A DNA stretch of 50,075 nucleotides, from NCBI GenBank assembly GCA_964653695.1, contig CAZZFQ010000004.1, positions 1-50,075 on the forward strand, in the 5' to 3' direction. Positions 34,526-42,817 of this stretch are shown here, in pieces. Source of the DNA: JALHTG01 sp964653695 (lineage in GTDB: Archaea; Thermoproteota; Bathyarchaeia; 40CM-2-53-6; JALHTG01). How positions within the stretch are numbered: the stretch's first letter is position 1; each line of letters opens with the position of its first letter. Made by a program: the position numbers and the translations under genes. The notes under the pieces were generated by a model. That model ran no database searches and was not told the DNA's origin. It saw nothing but the letters and a program-made list of their open reading frames with translations.

Positions 34526-35761
34526 ATGTCAATACGCCGCGTTGCGAGAGAGTTCTCATTCATTCGAGGCAACTTCCTGATACTACTCGCCAGTTGGACC
34601 CTAATGAACTTCGCCTCGGCTATCCCGAACACTTACTATTCACTCTACATCCTTGCACTAGGCGGCACTACGGTTATCATCGGCGTCATAGGCTCCATAT
34701 CCTCTCTTATTCTGGGACTAATCCAGTTTCCCGGCGGATATCTGGCCGACAAGCATGGACGAAGATGGCTTGTAGTGTCGATGACCTTCGGAGTCGCTAC
34801 CTCGTATCTCGTCTATGCAATCGCGCCCTCGTGGCATTTTGTACTCATGGCGGGAATCCTGCAAAACCTCTGTCTGATCTATCAGCCAGCCCTTGGAGCG
34901 ATCACAGCGGACTCTATTCCGCCAGAGAGAAGGGGCATCGGCTTCTCGGTTCAGACGCTACTTCTCAACGTAGCTAGCGTCCCAGGGCCAGTAATCGCTG
35001 GCGCCCTCTACCTAGCACTCGGGCTCGTCCCGGCTACGAGAGTCGGGTACACAATCGCATTCATTCTCTTTCTGATAGCTGCAACCATAAGAATGAAGCT
35101 ACGAGAGACATTGAAGGAAAAGGTCGATCGACCAACCGTTACCGCAGCCCTACGCTCCTACCCGAGATCGGTTCGGGAGAGCTTTCGCGTTTGGAAACTT
35201 CTTCCCAGGGCTATGTTCTGCCTCTTCGTGGTGTCGTCGTTGCTGCAGTTCTTCGCTTCGCTCTGCGATCTATTCTTCGTTGTATACGCGACAAAGATTC
35301 TGGGTATAAGCGGCCTTGAGTGGGCGCTTCTTACAACTCTTCTCTTCGTAGCAAGAATGCTGTCAGCACTCCCGAGCGGGAAGATCATAGACTTGTTTGG
35401 GAGAAGGAAGCCCCTCGCTCTCTCGCATCTGCTGCTCTTGCCTGTCACGCTGCTCTTCCTGTATGGAGATTTCTATAGACTGCTTGTCTCTTTCCTAATA
35501 TTTGGAGTTGCCCAGTCGATGCTCTCCGTATCTTCCCAGTCTCTTCAAGCTGACCTCGCGCCGAGAGAACATAGAGGTAAGGTCATAGGTTGCACGCAAT
35601 TCGCCAGCTACCTCCTGGCTGCGCTCGGTCAACTGCTCGGAGGAGTCCTATACAGTTACTATTCGCCTCAAGCCCCGTTCATCATACTGGCAGCATCAAC
35701 TGCCCCCCTCACGATCATGACTGTCCTCCTTGTGCATGACCCAAAGAAACGAGAAGAATAG
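34526..35761 (+). CDS. MFS transporter
   Basis: About 411 residues with twelve hydrophobic segments. The major-facilitator motif A is present after the second helix (GYLADKHGRRWL) and again in degenerate form between helices 8 and 9 (GKIIDLFGRRKPL). An ATG at 34526 is preferred to the TTG three codons earlier. Substrate cannot be read from sequence; the pattern is that of drug/sugar-efflux-type MFS proteins. It is divergent from the phosphodiesterase-glycosidase gene and might export or import a related sugar, but nothing in the sequence proves it. Confidence 0.88.
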   Translation: MSIRRVAREFSFIRGNFLILLASWTLMNFASAIPNTYYSLYILALGGTTVIIGVIGSISSLILGLIQFPGGYLADKHGRRWLVVSMTFGVATSYLVYAIAPSWHFVLMAGILQNLCLIYQPALGAITADSIPPERRGIGFSVQTLLLNVASVPGPVIAGALYLALGLVPATRVGYTIAFILFLIAATIRMKLRETLKEKVDRPTVTAALRSYPRSVRESFRVWKLLPRAMFCLFVVSSLLQFFASLCDLFFVVYATKILGISGLEWALLTTLLFVARMLSALPSGKIIDLFGRRKPLALSHLLLLPVTLLFLYGDFYRLLVSFLIFGVAQSMLSVSSQSLQADLAPREHRGKVIGCTQFASYLLAALGQLLGGVLYSYYSPQAPFIILAASTAPLTIMTVLLVHDPKKREE

Positions 35762-35916
35762 GCGCTTTGTCAAAAGCAACCACGTGATAAATAATAAGAG
35801 GAAACAAACAACACTATCACCTTAGCCTATATGAACCGAGTGTTCTATCTTTTGGACGGAATGTTCCAAAACGTAGCCTAATCTACCCGTGAGCGAATCG
35901 ATTCATTCGATGAAGC

Positions 35917-37260
35917 TTGTTGAGCAGCAAGACAGCAACAATCGTCCTTGTCTGCCTACTGGCGTCATTAACCCTACCTTCATTGCATGGTCAACAGACT
36001 CGTGCAGACCGATGCATCGTGCCAGTCAAGGATGTCGATGTCTATGGGCCCGGGCAGAGGGCGATCATCGCTTGGAACAAAGGGCTAGAACGACTGATCC
36101 TCTCAACCGACCTTTACGCCCATATAGAGACGAGGATATTGGAGGTCTTGCCCCTTCCGTCTCAGCCGACCGTCGAGAAGGCAAGCTTCGAGTCTTTTCG
36201 AGCTGTCCAAGACCTAATGATCATGAAGATGCCGCGGGCAATTGCCACTCAATACAAGGGAGGCCTTGAGGTAGTCTTTCATGAGAAGATAGGCGCCCAC
36301 GATGTCACTATTGTGAAAGCGATATCATTGACGGAATTGGCCAGCTTCATGGCGGATTACTTGGAAAAGAACGGATTGGACAGACTTATTGCAGTTGGTG
36401 AGGAAACTAGACGGATCCTTGGAGACTACGTCACCAGAGGGTTCAACTACTGGGTGTTTGACCTTGTTGATCTCTACTCAACCACGAGAAGCCTTGAGCC
36501 TTTGGCGTATCAGTTTCAAAGCTCAAGCATGTACTACCCCATGAAAGTATCCTCAGTCGCAAAGGGGCTAACCGAGATAGTTCTGTACCTGATAGCCTCA
36601 GACCCCCTCAAGGAAAGTGATATTCCTCCGAAAATGCGTCTGGGCCGATACGCCCCCAGCGACCAAGTAGTTCAGTTCCAGCTTACACCCCTAGACTTGG
36701 AGAGAGTGGATCCTCAACTGAACGAGCTCTTTAATGGCCGGGCTTGGTTCACTGCCGTAAAGTACTCAGGGTCGCTTGCAGAGCTGGATTTCGACCTTCA
36801 GATCGTTCCGCAACCAACATTGTGCAGGACAATAACGGTTCGAGTGAATGAGAGCACAAGCCATGTTGGCGACACCCTGACCATAGGCGTCGATTTCGTC
36901 CATCTGCTGCCAGGGTGCGCTGAGATCATGGTTCTGCATTTCCATGAGATCAGGCTTGAGGTCCTTGACTCGAACGGTGCCCGCAAGCAGGTTTGGGAAT
37001 GGAGGACGAACAGTGACCTTCATCAAGTGGTACTGTGGAGACCTCAGACCGAGGACAACTACGTCGTCAGGGCAAGCTCCTGGTGGAATGGCGAAAGGCT
37101 TGAGGTCGATGCTCGCACGTCTGTTACGGCAGCCAGAGAGGCCTTCCCGAAGGAGGTTTTTTGGCTTCTTGGCGGAGCCCTTGTTGCGGTAAGCTGTGTT
37201 CTGGTTGGCGCAGGCATAACATACATCTTGCTCAAGCCAAGGGTTACGAAGAGATCCTAA
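35917..37260 (+). CDS. DUF2330-like surface protein with signal peptide and C-terminal anchor
   Basis: A 447-residue protein with a signal peptide (about residues 6-26) and a membrane helix near residues 418-440 followed by a basic tail. The N-terminal ectodomain segment QRAIIAWNKGLERLILSTDL, then EVLPLPSQPTVEKASFESF, resembles DUF2330 proteins. A beta-rich region after residue 300 contains VRVNESTSHVGDTLTIGVDF, typical of an Ig-like fold. Function is unknown. It starts with tandem TTG codons. No stalk or CFI-box is present, so its anchor differs from that of the tandem array. Confidence 0.65.
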   Translation: MLSSKTATIVLVCLLASLTLPSLHGQQTRADRCIVPVKDVDVYGPGQRAIIAWNKGLERLILSTDLYAHIETRILEVLPLPSQPTVEKASFESFRAVQDLMIMKMPRAIATQYKGGLEVVFHEKIGAHDVTIVKAISLTELASFMADYLEKNGLDRLIAVGEETRRILGDYVTRGFNYWVFDLVDLYSTTRSLEPLAYQFQSSSMYYPMKVSSVAKGLTEIVLYLIASDPLKESDIPPKMRLGRYAPSDQVVQFQLTPLDLERVDPQLNELFNGRAWFTAVKYSGSLAELDFDLQIVPQPTLCRTITVRVNESTSHVGDTLTIGVDFVHLLPGCAEIMVLHFHEIRLEVLDSNGARKQVWEWRTNSDLHQVVLWRPQTEDNYVVRASSWWNGERLEVDARTSVTAAREAFPKEVFWLLGGALVAVSCVLVGAGITYILLKPRVTKRS

Positions 37261-37325
37261 GGGCATCACGCGCTTACTAGAATCGATTGTCACAGCAGAA
37301 TTCCAGAGGCGATGTGTGCTGCAAG

Positions 37326-37352
37326 CAGAGGAAGAAAACGTTTTTTTTCATG
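37326..37352. terminator. Possible bidirectional terminator
   Basis: GGAAGAAAACGTTTTTTTTC has a short palindrome (GAAAACGTTTTC) and a run of eight T on the plus strand. It lies between the convergent DUF2330-like and CcdA genes, so it suits termination from the left; on the reverse strand only four T follow. Confidence 0.45.
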
Positions 37353-38001
37353 GTGTTAGTAGGTAGCTGTAGATTTGATAGAGCCCGAATCCGATGAGTA
37401 AGATTCCTGAGATTTTGTTGAGTATAGGCGTAAGCTCTGAGAATCTCCGGACAACCGCGGATCTTCCAAGCTCCACGAGGACTGAGATCATAACAAGTGG
37501 CATGCCAATCCCAAGTGAGTAGATGGCAAAGGCGATTGCGCCTTCAGCAAGGCCCCTTGATGCTAAGGCGTATAACACTACAGAGTAGAAGACAGGAGCC
37601 GAGCATGCAGTCGAGGCGAAGCCGTAGGCGATTCCGTAGCCGAACGTTCCGAGAAGGTCTTGACCCCTTCCTATCTTGGACATGAAAGGGGAATGTGACA
37701 ATTGTCTCCCTGTCAGCGTCAGGGATCCCAACACTAACATAACGATTCCTGCTAGGAGCGGCAGAGCGCCGATGTAGATGGATAGAATAGCCCCAGCGAA
37801 GGATAGGAGAACCGCAATAATGCAGAAGACACTGACAAGTCCTAGAGCGCAGATCAATCCGGCTGCAATGGTTTTCCCACGACTGCTGGAGGTAGTCAGC
37901 CTATAGGAGAAGTATCCTGGAAGAAGGGGAAAGCTGCATGGAGAGAACACTGTGAACACGCCGGCTGTGAACGCCAACACTAGGCCTGGAAGGTCTATCA
38001 T
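37348..38001 (-). CDS. ccdA: CcdA-type thiol-disulfide transmembrane protein
   Basis: A 217-residue, six-helix membrane protein. The two redox cysteines appear in FSPCSFPLLPGY (helix 1) and STACSAPVF (helix 4), the hallmark of CcdA/DsbD-type electron carriers. It should move reducing equivalents from cytoplasmic thioredoxin to extracytoplasmic thiol proteins, for cytochrome c maturation or disulfide repair. No thioredoxin or cytochrome genes are adjacent. The ATG start gives the normal short N-terminus. Confidence 0.9.
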   Translation of the reverse strand: MIDLPGLVLAFTAGVFTVFSPCSFPLLPGYFSYRLTTSSSRGKTIAAGLICALGLVSVFCIIAVLLSFAGAILSIYIGALPLLAGIVMLVLGSLTLTGRQLSHSPFMSKIGRGQDLLGTFGYGIAYGFASTACSAPVFYSVVLYALASRGLAEGAIAFAIYSLGIGMPLVMISVLVELGRSAVVRRFSELTPILNKISGILLIGFGLYQIYSYLLTP

Positions 38002-38177
38002 ATGGCTTTCCTGAGATCTTTAATGACTATGTCTGCACAACTGACTGATTACATTGCCTCTTGACGCATCTCATGACGACGAGACTTCTGCTAATAAACA
38101 TAGACAGATTGTGCAATGCTCTGAGGGAACTGAGAGGTGACCACATCTGTTCATGGATCGCTTGATTTGCTTACAAG

Positions 38178-38188
38178 GATTATATACC
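38178..38188 (+). promoter_or_regulatory. TATA box for the CBS-domain gene
   Basis: GATTATATACC is a good archaeal TATA match, about 70-80 bp upstream of the CBS protein start. It predicts a leader of roughly 45-60 nt, longer than elsewhere in the window. Confidence 0.5.
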
Positions 38189-38250
38189 GTTGGCAAAGAT
38201 ACACTCAATGTGATCTATCACCACTAAGAAAAGGCTGAGGATTGAGCTGA

Positions 38251-38643
38251 TTGTTTCCTGAGATGCTAAACCATGTCAAGGAAATAATGGTCACGAACGT
38301 GGCGACCACGTCGCCTGACAGAACACTTGCCGAAGCAGCCAAGATCATGGAGGAGAAGAACATTGGCAGCCTGGTTGTTGTTGATCGCGAGCGAGTTGTC
38401 GGGATACTTACCGAGCGAGATTTCCTAAGACTCGCAGCGAAAGGCTATGATTCTAGAACCGCGACTGTCTTTGATGGCATGAGTAAACCTGCAGTTACAT
38501 GTGAACCTTTGACAACCATCACGGACGCGTTTGTTCTCATGAGGACGCACAGAGTACGACACCTGCCAGTAATTGAGAAGGAACGACTTGTCGGAATAGT
38601 CAGCTTACGCGACTTGATCTCTGTTGGGAAGTTGCTTCTCTGA
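38251..38643 (+). CDS. Tandem CBS-domain protein
   Basis: A 130-residue protein made of one Bateman module (two CBS motifs): EIMVTNVATTSPDRTLAEAAKIM...GILTERDFLR, then GMSKPAVTCEPLTTITDAF...GIVSLRDLI. It probably senses adenine nucleotides. TTG at 38251 or the ATG four codons later are both possible. The next gene's open frame begins within its end, so the two may be co-transcribed. No effector domain is fused, so it must act on a partner. Confidence 0.88.
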   Translation: MFPEMLNHVKEIMVTNVATTSPDRTLAEAAKIMEEKNIGSLVVVDRERVVGILTERDFLRLAAKGYDSRTATVFDGMSKPAVTCEPLTTITDAFVLMRTHRVRHLPVIEKERLVGIVSLRDLISVGKLLL

Positions 38644-39013
38644 TCAGGCTCATTTGGAGGCAGAGCCTACGGGAAGCGGAGAATCTGCTAACGCATCACT
38701 GGATGAGCTTCCGGAGCTTGTGATGATCCCCCTTGGGACAAGAGGTGTTCAACGGATTAAGCTAAAGCATTGTCAATACTGCTCCAATGATGATCCATCT
38801 TCTCTGAAGCTAGTGGAACGATCGGTGAAGAACCTCGGAGAAGGGCAGGACACCATCTCATATCTGGTCCTATGTGAGAGATGCAGTCACAGGTTTACCT
38901 TCCATTGCAGAAACATCTACTCCACTGATCGTGGAGAGAAGAAACGAGTCGTCTCCTTCGTCTCTGTCCTGGACGAGGAAGGGAAAGATCAGGGATGGCT
39001 CGGAAATTTCTGA
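38624..39013 (+). CDS. Hypothetical Cys-rich (zinc-ribbon-like) protein
   Basis: A frame of 129 residues after the CBS gene. Its core contains CQYC and CERC about 40 residues apart, then a further HC pair, which suggests a treble-clef or ribbon fold binding one zinc. The N-terminal 25 residues read out of the CBS gene's last codons and are low in conservation-like pattern, so the true start may be later, for example the GTG-ATG pair near 38720. I do not recognise a family. Confidence 0.55.
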   Translation: MGSCFSDQAHLEAEPTGSGESANASLDELPELVMIPLGTRGVQRIKLKHCQYCSNDDPSSLKLVERSVKNLGEGQDTISYLVLCERCSHRFTFHCRNIYSTDRGEKKRVVSFVSVLDEEGKDQGWLGNF

Positions 39014-39033
39014 CCAGAAATCCTGGTTCTAGC

Positions 39034-39606
39034 CTAGGCTCTCGTTCTAGGTTTGCAGATTACCTCTCGCACCGTCATCCTGAAGAAGTTGTTCGCATGA
39101 ACAGGGTTGACAACGAACGCTGTGTCAGCTCCTGACCCCGATCCGCCAATGGCGACAACGTCCCTATCGACTGGGATCAAGCCAGCGTCAGCTGCCATCA
39201 TGACTATTTCCACGCAGACCTTTGCGCCTTCGCCGAAAAGCCTCAACGCGTCAGCAACTATCTCTACAGGCTGAACCGTGTTCCACTTCGTCCTTATCGC
39301 CCGGTCAACTCCAGAGAGGCCGTGGATTCCTGTGAAGATCTTACCGCCTAGCGAGTTGATCTTCTCCTCGTTAGGCCTCAGGAGTTGGGGTACGCCAGGC
39401 TCCCGGAACCCAACGTGATGTGTCACCACGACCACATTGAACCCTTTGAAAACCTCACACGCCCTCACTCCGGTCGCTCCTGTCGTCGAGGCGACAACGA
39501 TATCCTTGACGTTCAAGGCTCGCGCCCTTTCAAGCGCAGCCCTTAGAGTCTCCTCCGTGTTTTCCTTGCCAGGCAAATCATGGTAGAGTATTTTCTCAGC
39601 CTTCAT
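39034..39606 (-). CDS. Stand-alone pyruvate-kinase C-terminal-like domain
   Basis: A 190-residue protein with the alpha/beta fold found at the C-terminus of pyruvate kinase, but alone. Evidence is KENTEETLRAALERARALNVKDIVVASTTGATGVRACEVF, then VVVTHHVGF and the closing IGGSGSGADTAFVVNP. The frame extends to a start at 39666, but the ATG at 39606 gives the typical family beginning (KAEKILYHDLPG), so the extension is excluded. Archaea carry such lone proteins; their activity is unknown, possibly a metabolite sensor. Confidence 0.82.
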   Translation of the reverse strand: MKAEKILYHDLPGKENTEETLRAALERARALNVKDIVVASTTGATGVRACEVFKGFNVVVVTHHVGFREPGVPQLLRPNEEKINSLGGKIFTGIHGLSGVDRAIRTKWNTVQPVEIVADALRLFGEGAKVCVEIVMMAADAGLIPVDRDVVAIGGSGSGADTAFVVNPVHANNFFRMTVREVICKPRTRA

Positions 39607-39786
39607 GTCCAATACCTCGATCAATTTGGAATGAGAATAGGTAATATGACTAACGGTTGTTCTCACACTCAGAACGTCAACCGATCACGGTCTCAGGGAT
39701 GTACTGCCGTTTTCATCCAATCTTCACTTGCCTTAGCCTGACAAGCAGTCTCAAGAGCTGCTACCTGGAAGGTATGAAACGCAATC

Positions 39787-40113
39787 GTGGCTAGGAGAAC
39801 CGTTCACTTATTACATGAGGATAATGATATTTCTGGCCTTGGTGAATCAGGGTTGTCTGGCAAATCCTTGCCAAAGGTTCGCTTCTCTGCCAGAATGCCT
39901 AACGGAGACTTTTTGAGCTTGGCAGTCTGGCCTGGGAAGACTGATCCTACGGCTGAAGTTCTTACGGTTCAAGTTCGCCACCCTTCAGATACCGGTTGGC
40001 AGACCCTAGGCAGACTGGCGGTTTATAGAACGGTGGATGGAAGGTACTCCCAGTTGCCTGAGCGTGTTCAGACCCAAAATAGGGAATTCACAGGCCGGGA
40101 CCTCGGCCAGTGA
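39787..40113 (+). CDS. Hypothetical small beta-rich protein
   Basis: A 108-residue frame starting at GTG. Residues about 30-90 look like a genuine compact beta domain (MPNGDFLSLAVWPGKTDPTA, then VQVRHPSDTGWQTLGRLAVY). The ends are polar and disordered-looking. I do not recognise it. Its codon use and lack of an opposing gene support its being real. Confidence 0.5.
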   Translation: MARRTVHLLHEDNDISGLGESGLSGKSLPKVRFSARMPNGDFLSLAVWPGKTDPTAEVLTVQVRHPSDTGWQTLGRLAVYRTVDGRYSQLPERVQTQNREFTGRDLGQ

Positions 40114-40238
40114 ATTGGACTTGGAACATCAAGTCTGAACAAGCGCTCATTCGATGACTCGGTCGCTTTCAGGATTTGAAAGCACCTATACCGATGCTTG
40201 CCGTCATCGATTTATGTTCCAGATGCTAACTCCTACTC

Positions 40239-41081
40239 ATGAAGAGGATTGTTTTCTCAGAGAAGTGTTTGGAATACTCATACTCTGGGCACGTCGAAGA
40301 TCCGGAGAGAGTGAGAAAGGCCCACGAGATTCTCAAACGCAGAGGCTACGAGTTTCTTGGCGCTAAGCATGCGTCTCGAGATGACCTGATCAAAGTTCAC
40401 ACCAGCTCATGGGTCGAAAGAGTGAGGAAAGGAGGCTTCTTCGACGGGGACACTCCGGGCGGCAGCAATATCTACGAGTACGCAAGTCTGAGCGCGGGAG
40501 CGGCGATTGTTGCAGCAAGGGAACGAGCCTTTTCTCTGATGAGGCCGCCTGGCCATCATGCGGGAAGAAATGGAAAGGCGATGGGCGCTCCCACATTAGG
40601 GTTCTGCTACCTCAACAACATAGCGGTCGCAGTGAAGTACCTTAACAAGCCGACGCTGATTATAGACATTGATGGGCATCACGGGAACGGAACTCAGGAG
40701 ATCTTTCAAGGAGAACCGGATGTGACAGTCATATCTCTGCATAGGGTTGGCATCTATCCGGGAACAGGCTACGAATCCGAAGGAAACTGTTTGAACTTCC
40801 CATTCTTCACTCCTCCTGGGGACGAGTTCTATCTCAGAACTTTGGACCAGGCGATCCGTCGAGTCGACCTGGAAAAGGTAGAGGTAGCGGCAATCTCAGC
40901 AGGCTTTGACTGCCATGAAGGAGACCTAGCTTCCTTAGGCTTGACCTCAAAATGTTTCCGAGAGATTGGAAAGAGGATCCAGGCTCTGGGAAAGTACACG
41001 TTCGGTGTCATGGAGGGAGGATATGAGGGTCAAAACGTCGGGGAAGACCTGGGCCAATTGCTGAAGGAGCTTCCTGATTGA
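40239..41081 (+). CDS. Histone deacetylase-family amidohydrolase
   Basis: A complete 280-residue zinc deacetylase of the HDAC/AcuC/acetylpolyamine-amidohydrolase superfamily. Catalytic histidine pair in RPPGHHAG, zinc site in DIDGHHGNGTQ, second zinc Asp in SAGFDCHEGD and the closing MEGGYEG are all present. It removes acetyl groups from proteins or polyamines. The ATG start gives a typical N-terminus. A convergent MtdB gene follows. No acetyltransferase is adjacent, so the substrate cannot be inferred. Confidence 0.93.
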   Translation: MKRIVFSEKCLEYSYSGHVEDPERVRKAHEILKRRGYEFLGAKHASRDDLIKVHTSSWVERVRKGGFFDGDTPGGSNIYEYASLSAGAAIVAARERAFSLMRPPGHHAGRNGKAMGAPTLGFCYLNNIAVAVKYLNKPTLIIDIDGHHGNGTQEIFQGEPDVTVISLHRVGIYPGTGYESEGNCLNFPFFTPPGDEFYLRTLDQAIRRVDLEKVEVAAISAGFDCHEGDLASLGLTSKCFREIGKRIQALGKYTFGVMEGGYEGQNVGEDLGQLLKELPD

Positions 41082-41114
41082 CAGCTTCTCGTCTCTTTGA
41101 AAACACAATGCGCC

Positions 41115-41954
41115 CTAGTGGCGTGTTGGTTTTGTCTTCAGAAGCTTCCGCGCCTTTTGGAACGCATAGTCATGGTCATATGTTCCTTTAACAGCTTGCC
41201 TTGCGTCCTTGAGCACTTCCTTCTCCACTCTGTACTTCAGCTCGCCAATGGCATTCGCGCCGATGCCATATATCCCGGGTCGAATCTCACGCAGGTCGTC
41301 GTTTGGATTCAAGCCCTCGACTCCGAAGGGCGATATGGCGTTGACATCTAGCATGAGCTTTCTTCCTTCTAGCTGAGCCAGGATGTCTCTAGATACCAAT
41401 GTCACACTCGGAGGCCCGGTACAAATCACTACCGCGGCATCATGTATCGCATCACGAACCTCAGCTTCGCTCAACGCCTTAAGTCCGCCGATCCGCAATC
41501 GTGGTTCTTCTGCGATCTCTTGTACAACTGACTTGGCTCTACCAACGTCTCTGGATGTCACATATGTGTCAAATCCAAGCTTGGCACATAGAACCGCTGT
41601 TACTTTTCCGACTGGTCCAGTTCCAGCCAAGATGACTATCTTGGCTCTGGCAAGGAACTTGATTCTGAGTTTTCTCAAGCCATATTCGATTTTGGCCACT
41701 AGAGCAGCTGCAGTGGTGTAGGCACCGCGCGGATCGATGATCACCTTTGCCTCGAAGGGTGGGAGCATAGTAGCCATGATTGCTCTGGATATTTGTCTGG
41801 ACTTTGAAAGATCTCTTCCGCCCACTAGGAAGCAGGTATGCCGCATACCTTTGGGTCCTCTGGAGAACATTGTGTCTTGCACTAGCTGCTTGGCGATGTC
41901 TACCGTAACCCTCTCGTATGGAACGACAACGTCGAATCCAGCATCGTATGCCAT
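41115..41954 (-). CDS. Methylene-tetrahydromethanopterin dehydrogenase (MtdB-like), main frame
   Basis: About 280 residues of an NAD(P)-dependent methylene-H4MPT dehydrogenase. The substrate domain shows AYDAGFDVVVPY and the DPRGAYTTAAALVAKIE segment; the Rossmann domain shows ILAGTGPVGKVTAVLCAKLG. It oxidises methylene-H4MPT to methenyl-H4MPT in C1 metabolism. Family members begin about 20-25 residues earlier. The missing piece is present in frame back to 42005 (HLFFLDSDEYASPFDIC), but a usable start lies in the next frame across a T6 run. ATG 41954 alone would truncate the substrate domain, so a frameshift is likely. Confidence 0.85.
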   Translation of the reverse strand: MAYDAGFDVVVPYERVTVDIAKQLVQDTMFSRGPKGMRHTCFLVGGRDLSKSRQISRAIMATMLPPFEAKVIIDPRGAYTTAAALVAKIEYGLRKLRIKFLARAKIVILAGTGPVGKVTAVLCAKLGFDTYVTSRDVGRAKSVVQEIAEEPRLRIGGLKALSEAEVRDAIHDAAVVICTGPPSVTLVSRDILAQLEGRKLMLDVNAISPFGVEGLNPNDDLREIRPGIYGIGANAIGELKYRVEKEVLKDARQAVKGTYDHDYAFQKARKLLKTKPTRH

Positions 41955-41989
41955 GCAAATATCAAACGGACTGGCATACTCATCGCTGT

Positions 41990-42022
41990 CTAGAAAAAAC
42001 AGATGTCACGATGTCTCATCAT
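41990..42022 (-). other. N-terminal fragment of the MtdB-like gene in a second frame
   Basis: From tandem ATG codons the frame reads MMRHRDICFF and then meets TAG at 41992. Adding one T to the run of six (A6 on the plus strand, 41994-41999) would give DICFFLDSDEYASPFDICMA and join the family-typical start to the main frame. The upstream frame is also open for about 30 more codons without family resemblance. Confidence 0.65.
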
Positions 42023-42291
42023 CTTCACTGCTTCAAGGCCCTTTATGAGATCTATTTCAAGGATTCTATTGTTTGGCCTGGCTATCCCAAAGAGCTGGAA
42101 CAACATTGAACTCAAGATCACTGAAGTACCGACGATAGAAGGCGGGAGACATAGATGAGGCCTGCTTCATGACAGGTCGGACTGTGAAAAGCACCAGAGA
42201 AAGGATCGCATTCGTCTATACTGTTAGAAGTGAAGGCTTGAAAGGAGATCTCTGCTGTTACAGACTTGCCCGTCGAAGAGAAGTGAGATTG

Positions 42292-42708
42292 CTAGGCCTT
42301 AGCTTTTCTTATTACGAAGGTTCGGTTCATCGAAGACCAAAAGCCTCCGTGTCTTCTGACAGCTTGAAGTACCGATCTGAAATCTTCACTGCCCAGATAT
42401 CGTCGAGGTCTCAAAGTTACCTGATCTGGCTGACCTCGTATCTCCAGAAGCTCCGCAAGTCCGCCGAGTTCGCCTCTCAGAGCATCTTCGACACGAACTG
42501 GCGCCACGGCCTTGGTGGAAAGCCCGGCCGACAACTCGTTGATTCGGCCGCTTATTTCTGCAATCTGAGCCTTCAGGTTTGCGATCTCTGCCTTGATCTC
42601 AGCGTCCAACTGCGTAGAAGGTATTCCAGCAGCTAGCTTCTTGATCATCTCTTCGATGATCCTCTCAATCTCATCTCTAGTCAAGACTTCAACTGGCAAA
42701 GAGTTCAC
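42292..42708 (-). CDS. Hypothetical coiled-coil protein with compact C-terminal domain
   Basis: A 138-residue protein. Residues about 12-75 form a helical coiled coil (EIKAEIANLKAQIAEISGRI). The last 40 residues (LRPRRYLGSEDFRSVLQAVRR, then GGFWSSMNRTFVIR) look like a small alpha-beta domain that recurs in archaeal hypothetical proteins. This pairing suggests an oligomeric nucleic-acid or protein binding role. Family not named with confidence. It stands alone. Confidence 0.6.
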   Translation of the reverse strand: MNSLPVEVLTRDEIERIIEEMIKKLAAGIPSTQLDAEIKAEIANLKAQIAEISGRINELSAGLSTKAVAPVRVEDALRGELGGLAELLEIRGQPDQVTLRPRRYLGSEDFRSVLQAVRRHGGFWSSMNRTFVIRKAKA

Positions 42709-42817
42709 CGATTGTATGGAAATGACTGAGGCTTCGAGGCAGATATTCTTATCCCTAAGCCCAAGGCAAGATGCTCTGCCAGTTCTGCAGAGTGAGATAC
42801 GAGGTGACTCTGTCTTT

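Noticed and set aside
42169..42636. Rightward 155-codon frame opposite the coiled-coil gene
   Set aside because: Composition is unconvincing, and the leftward coiled-coil gene explains the region better.
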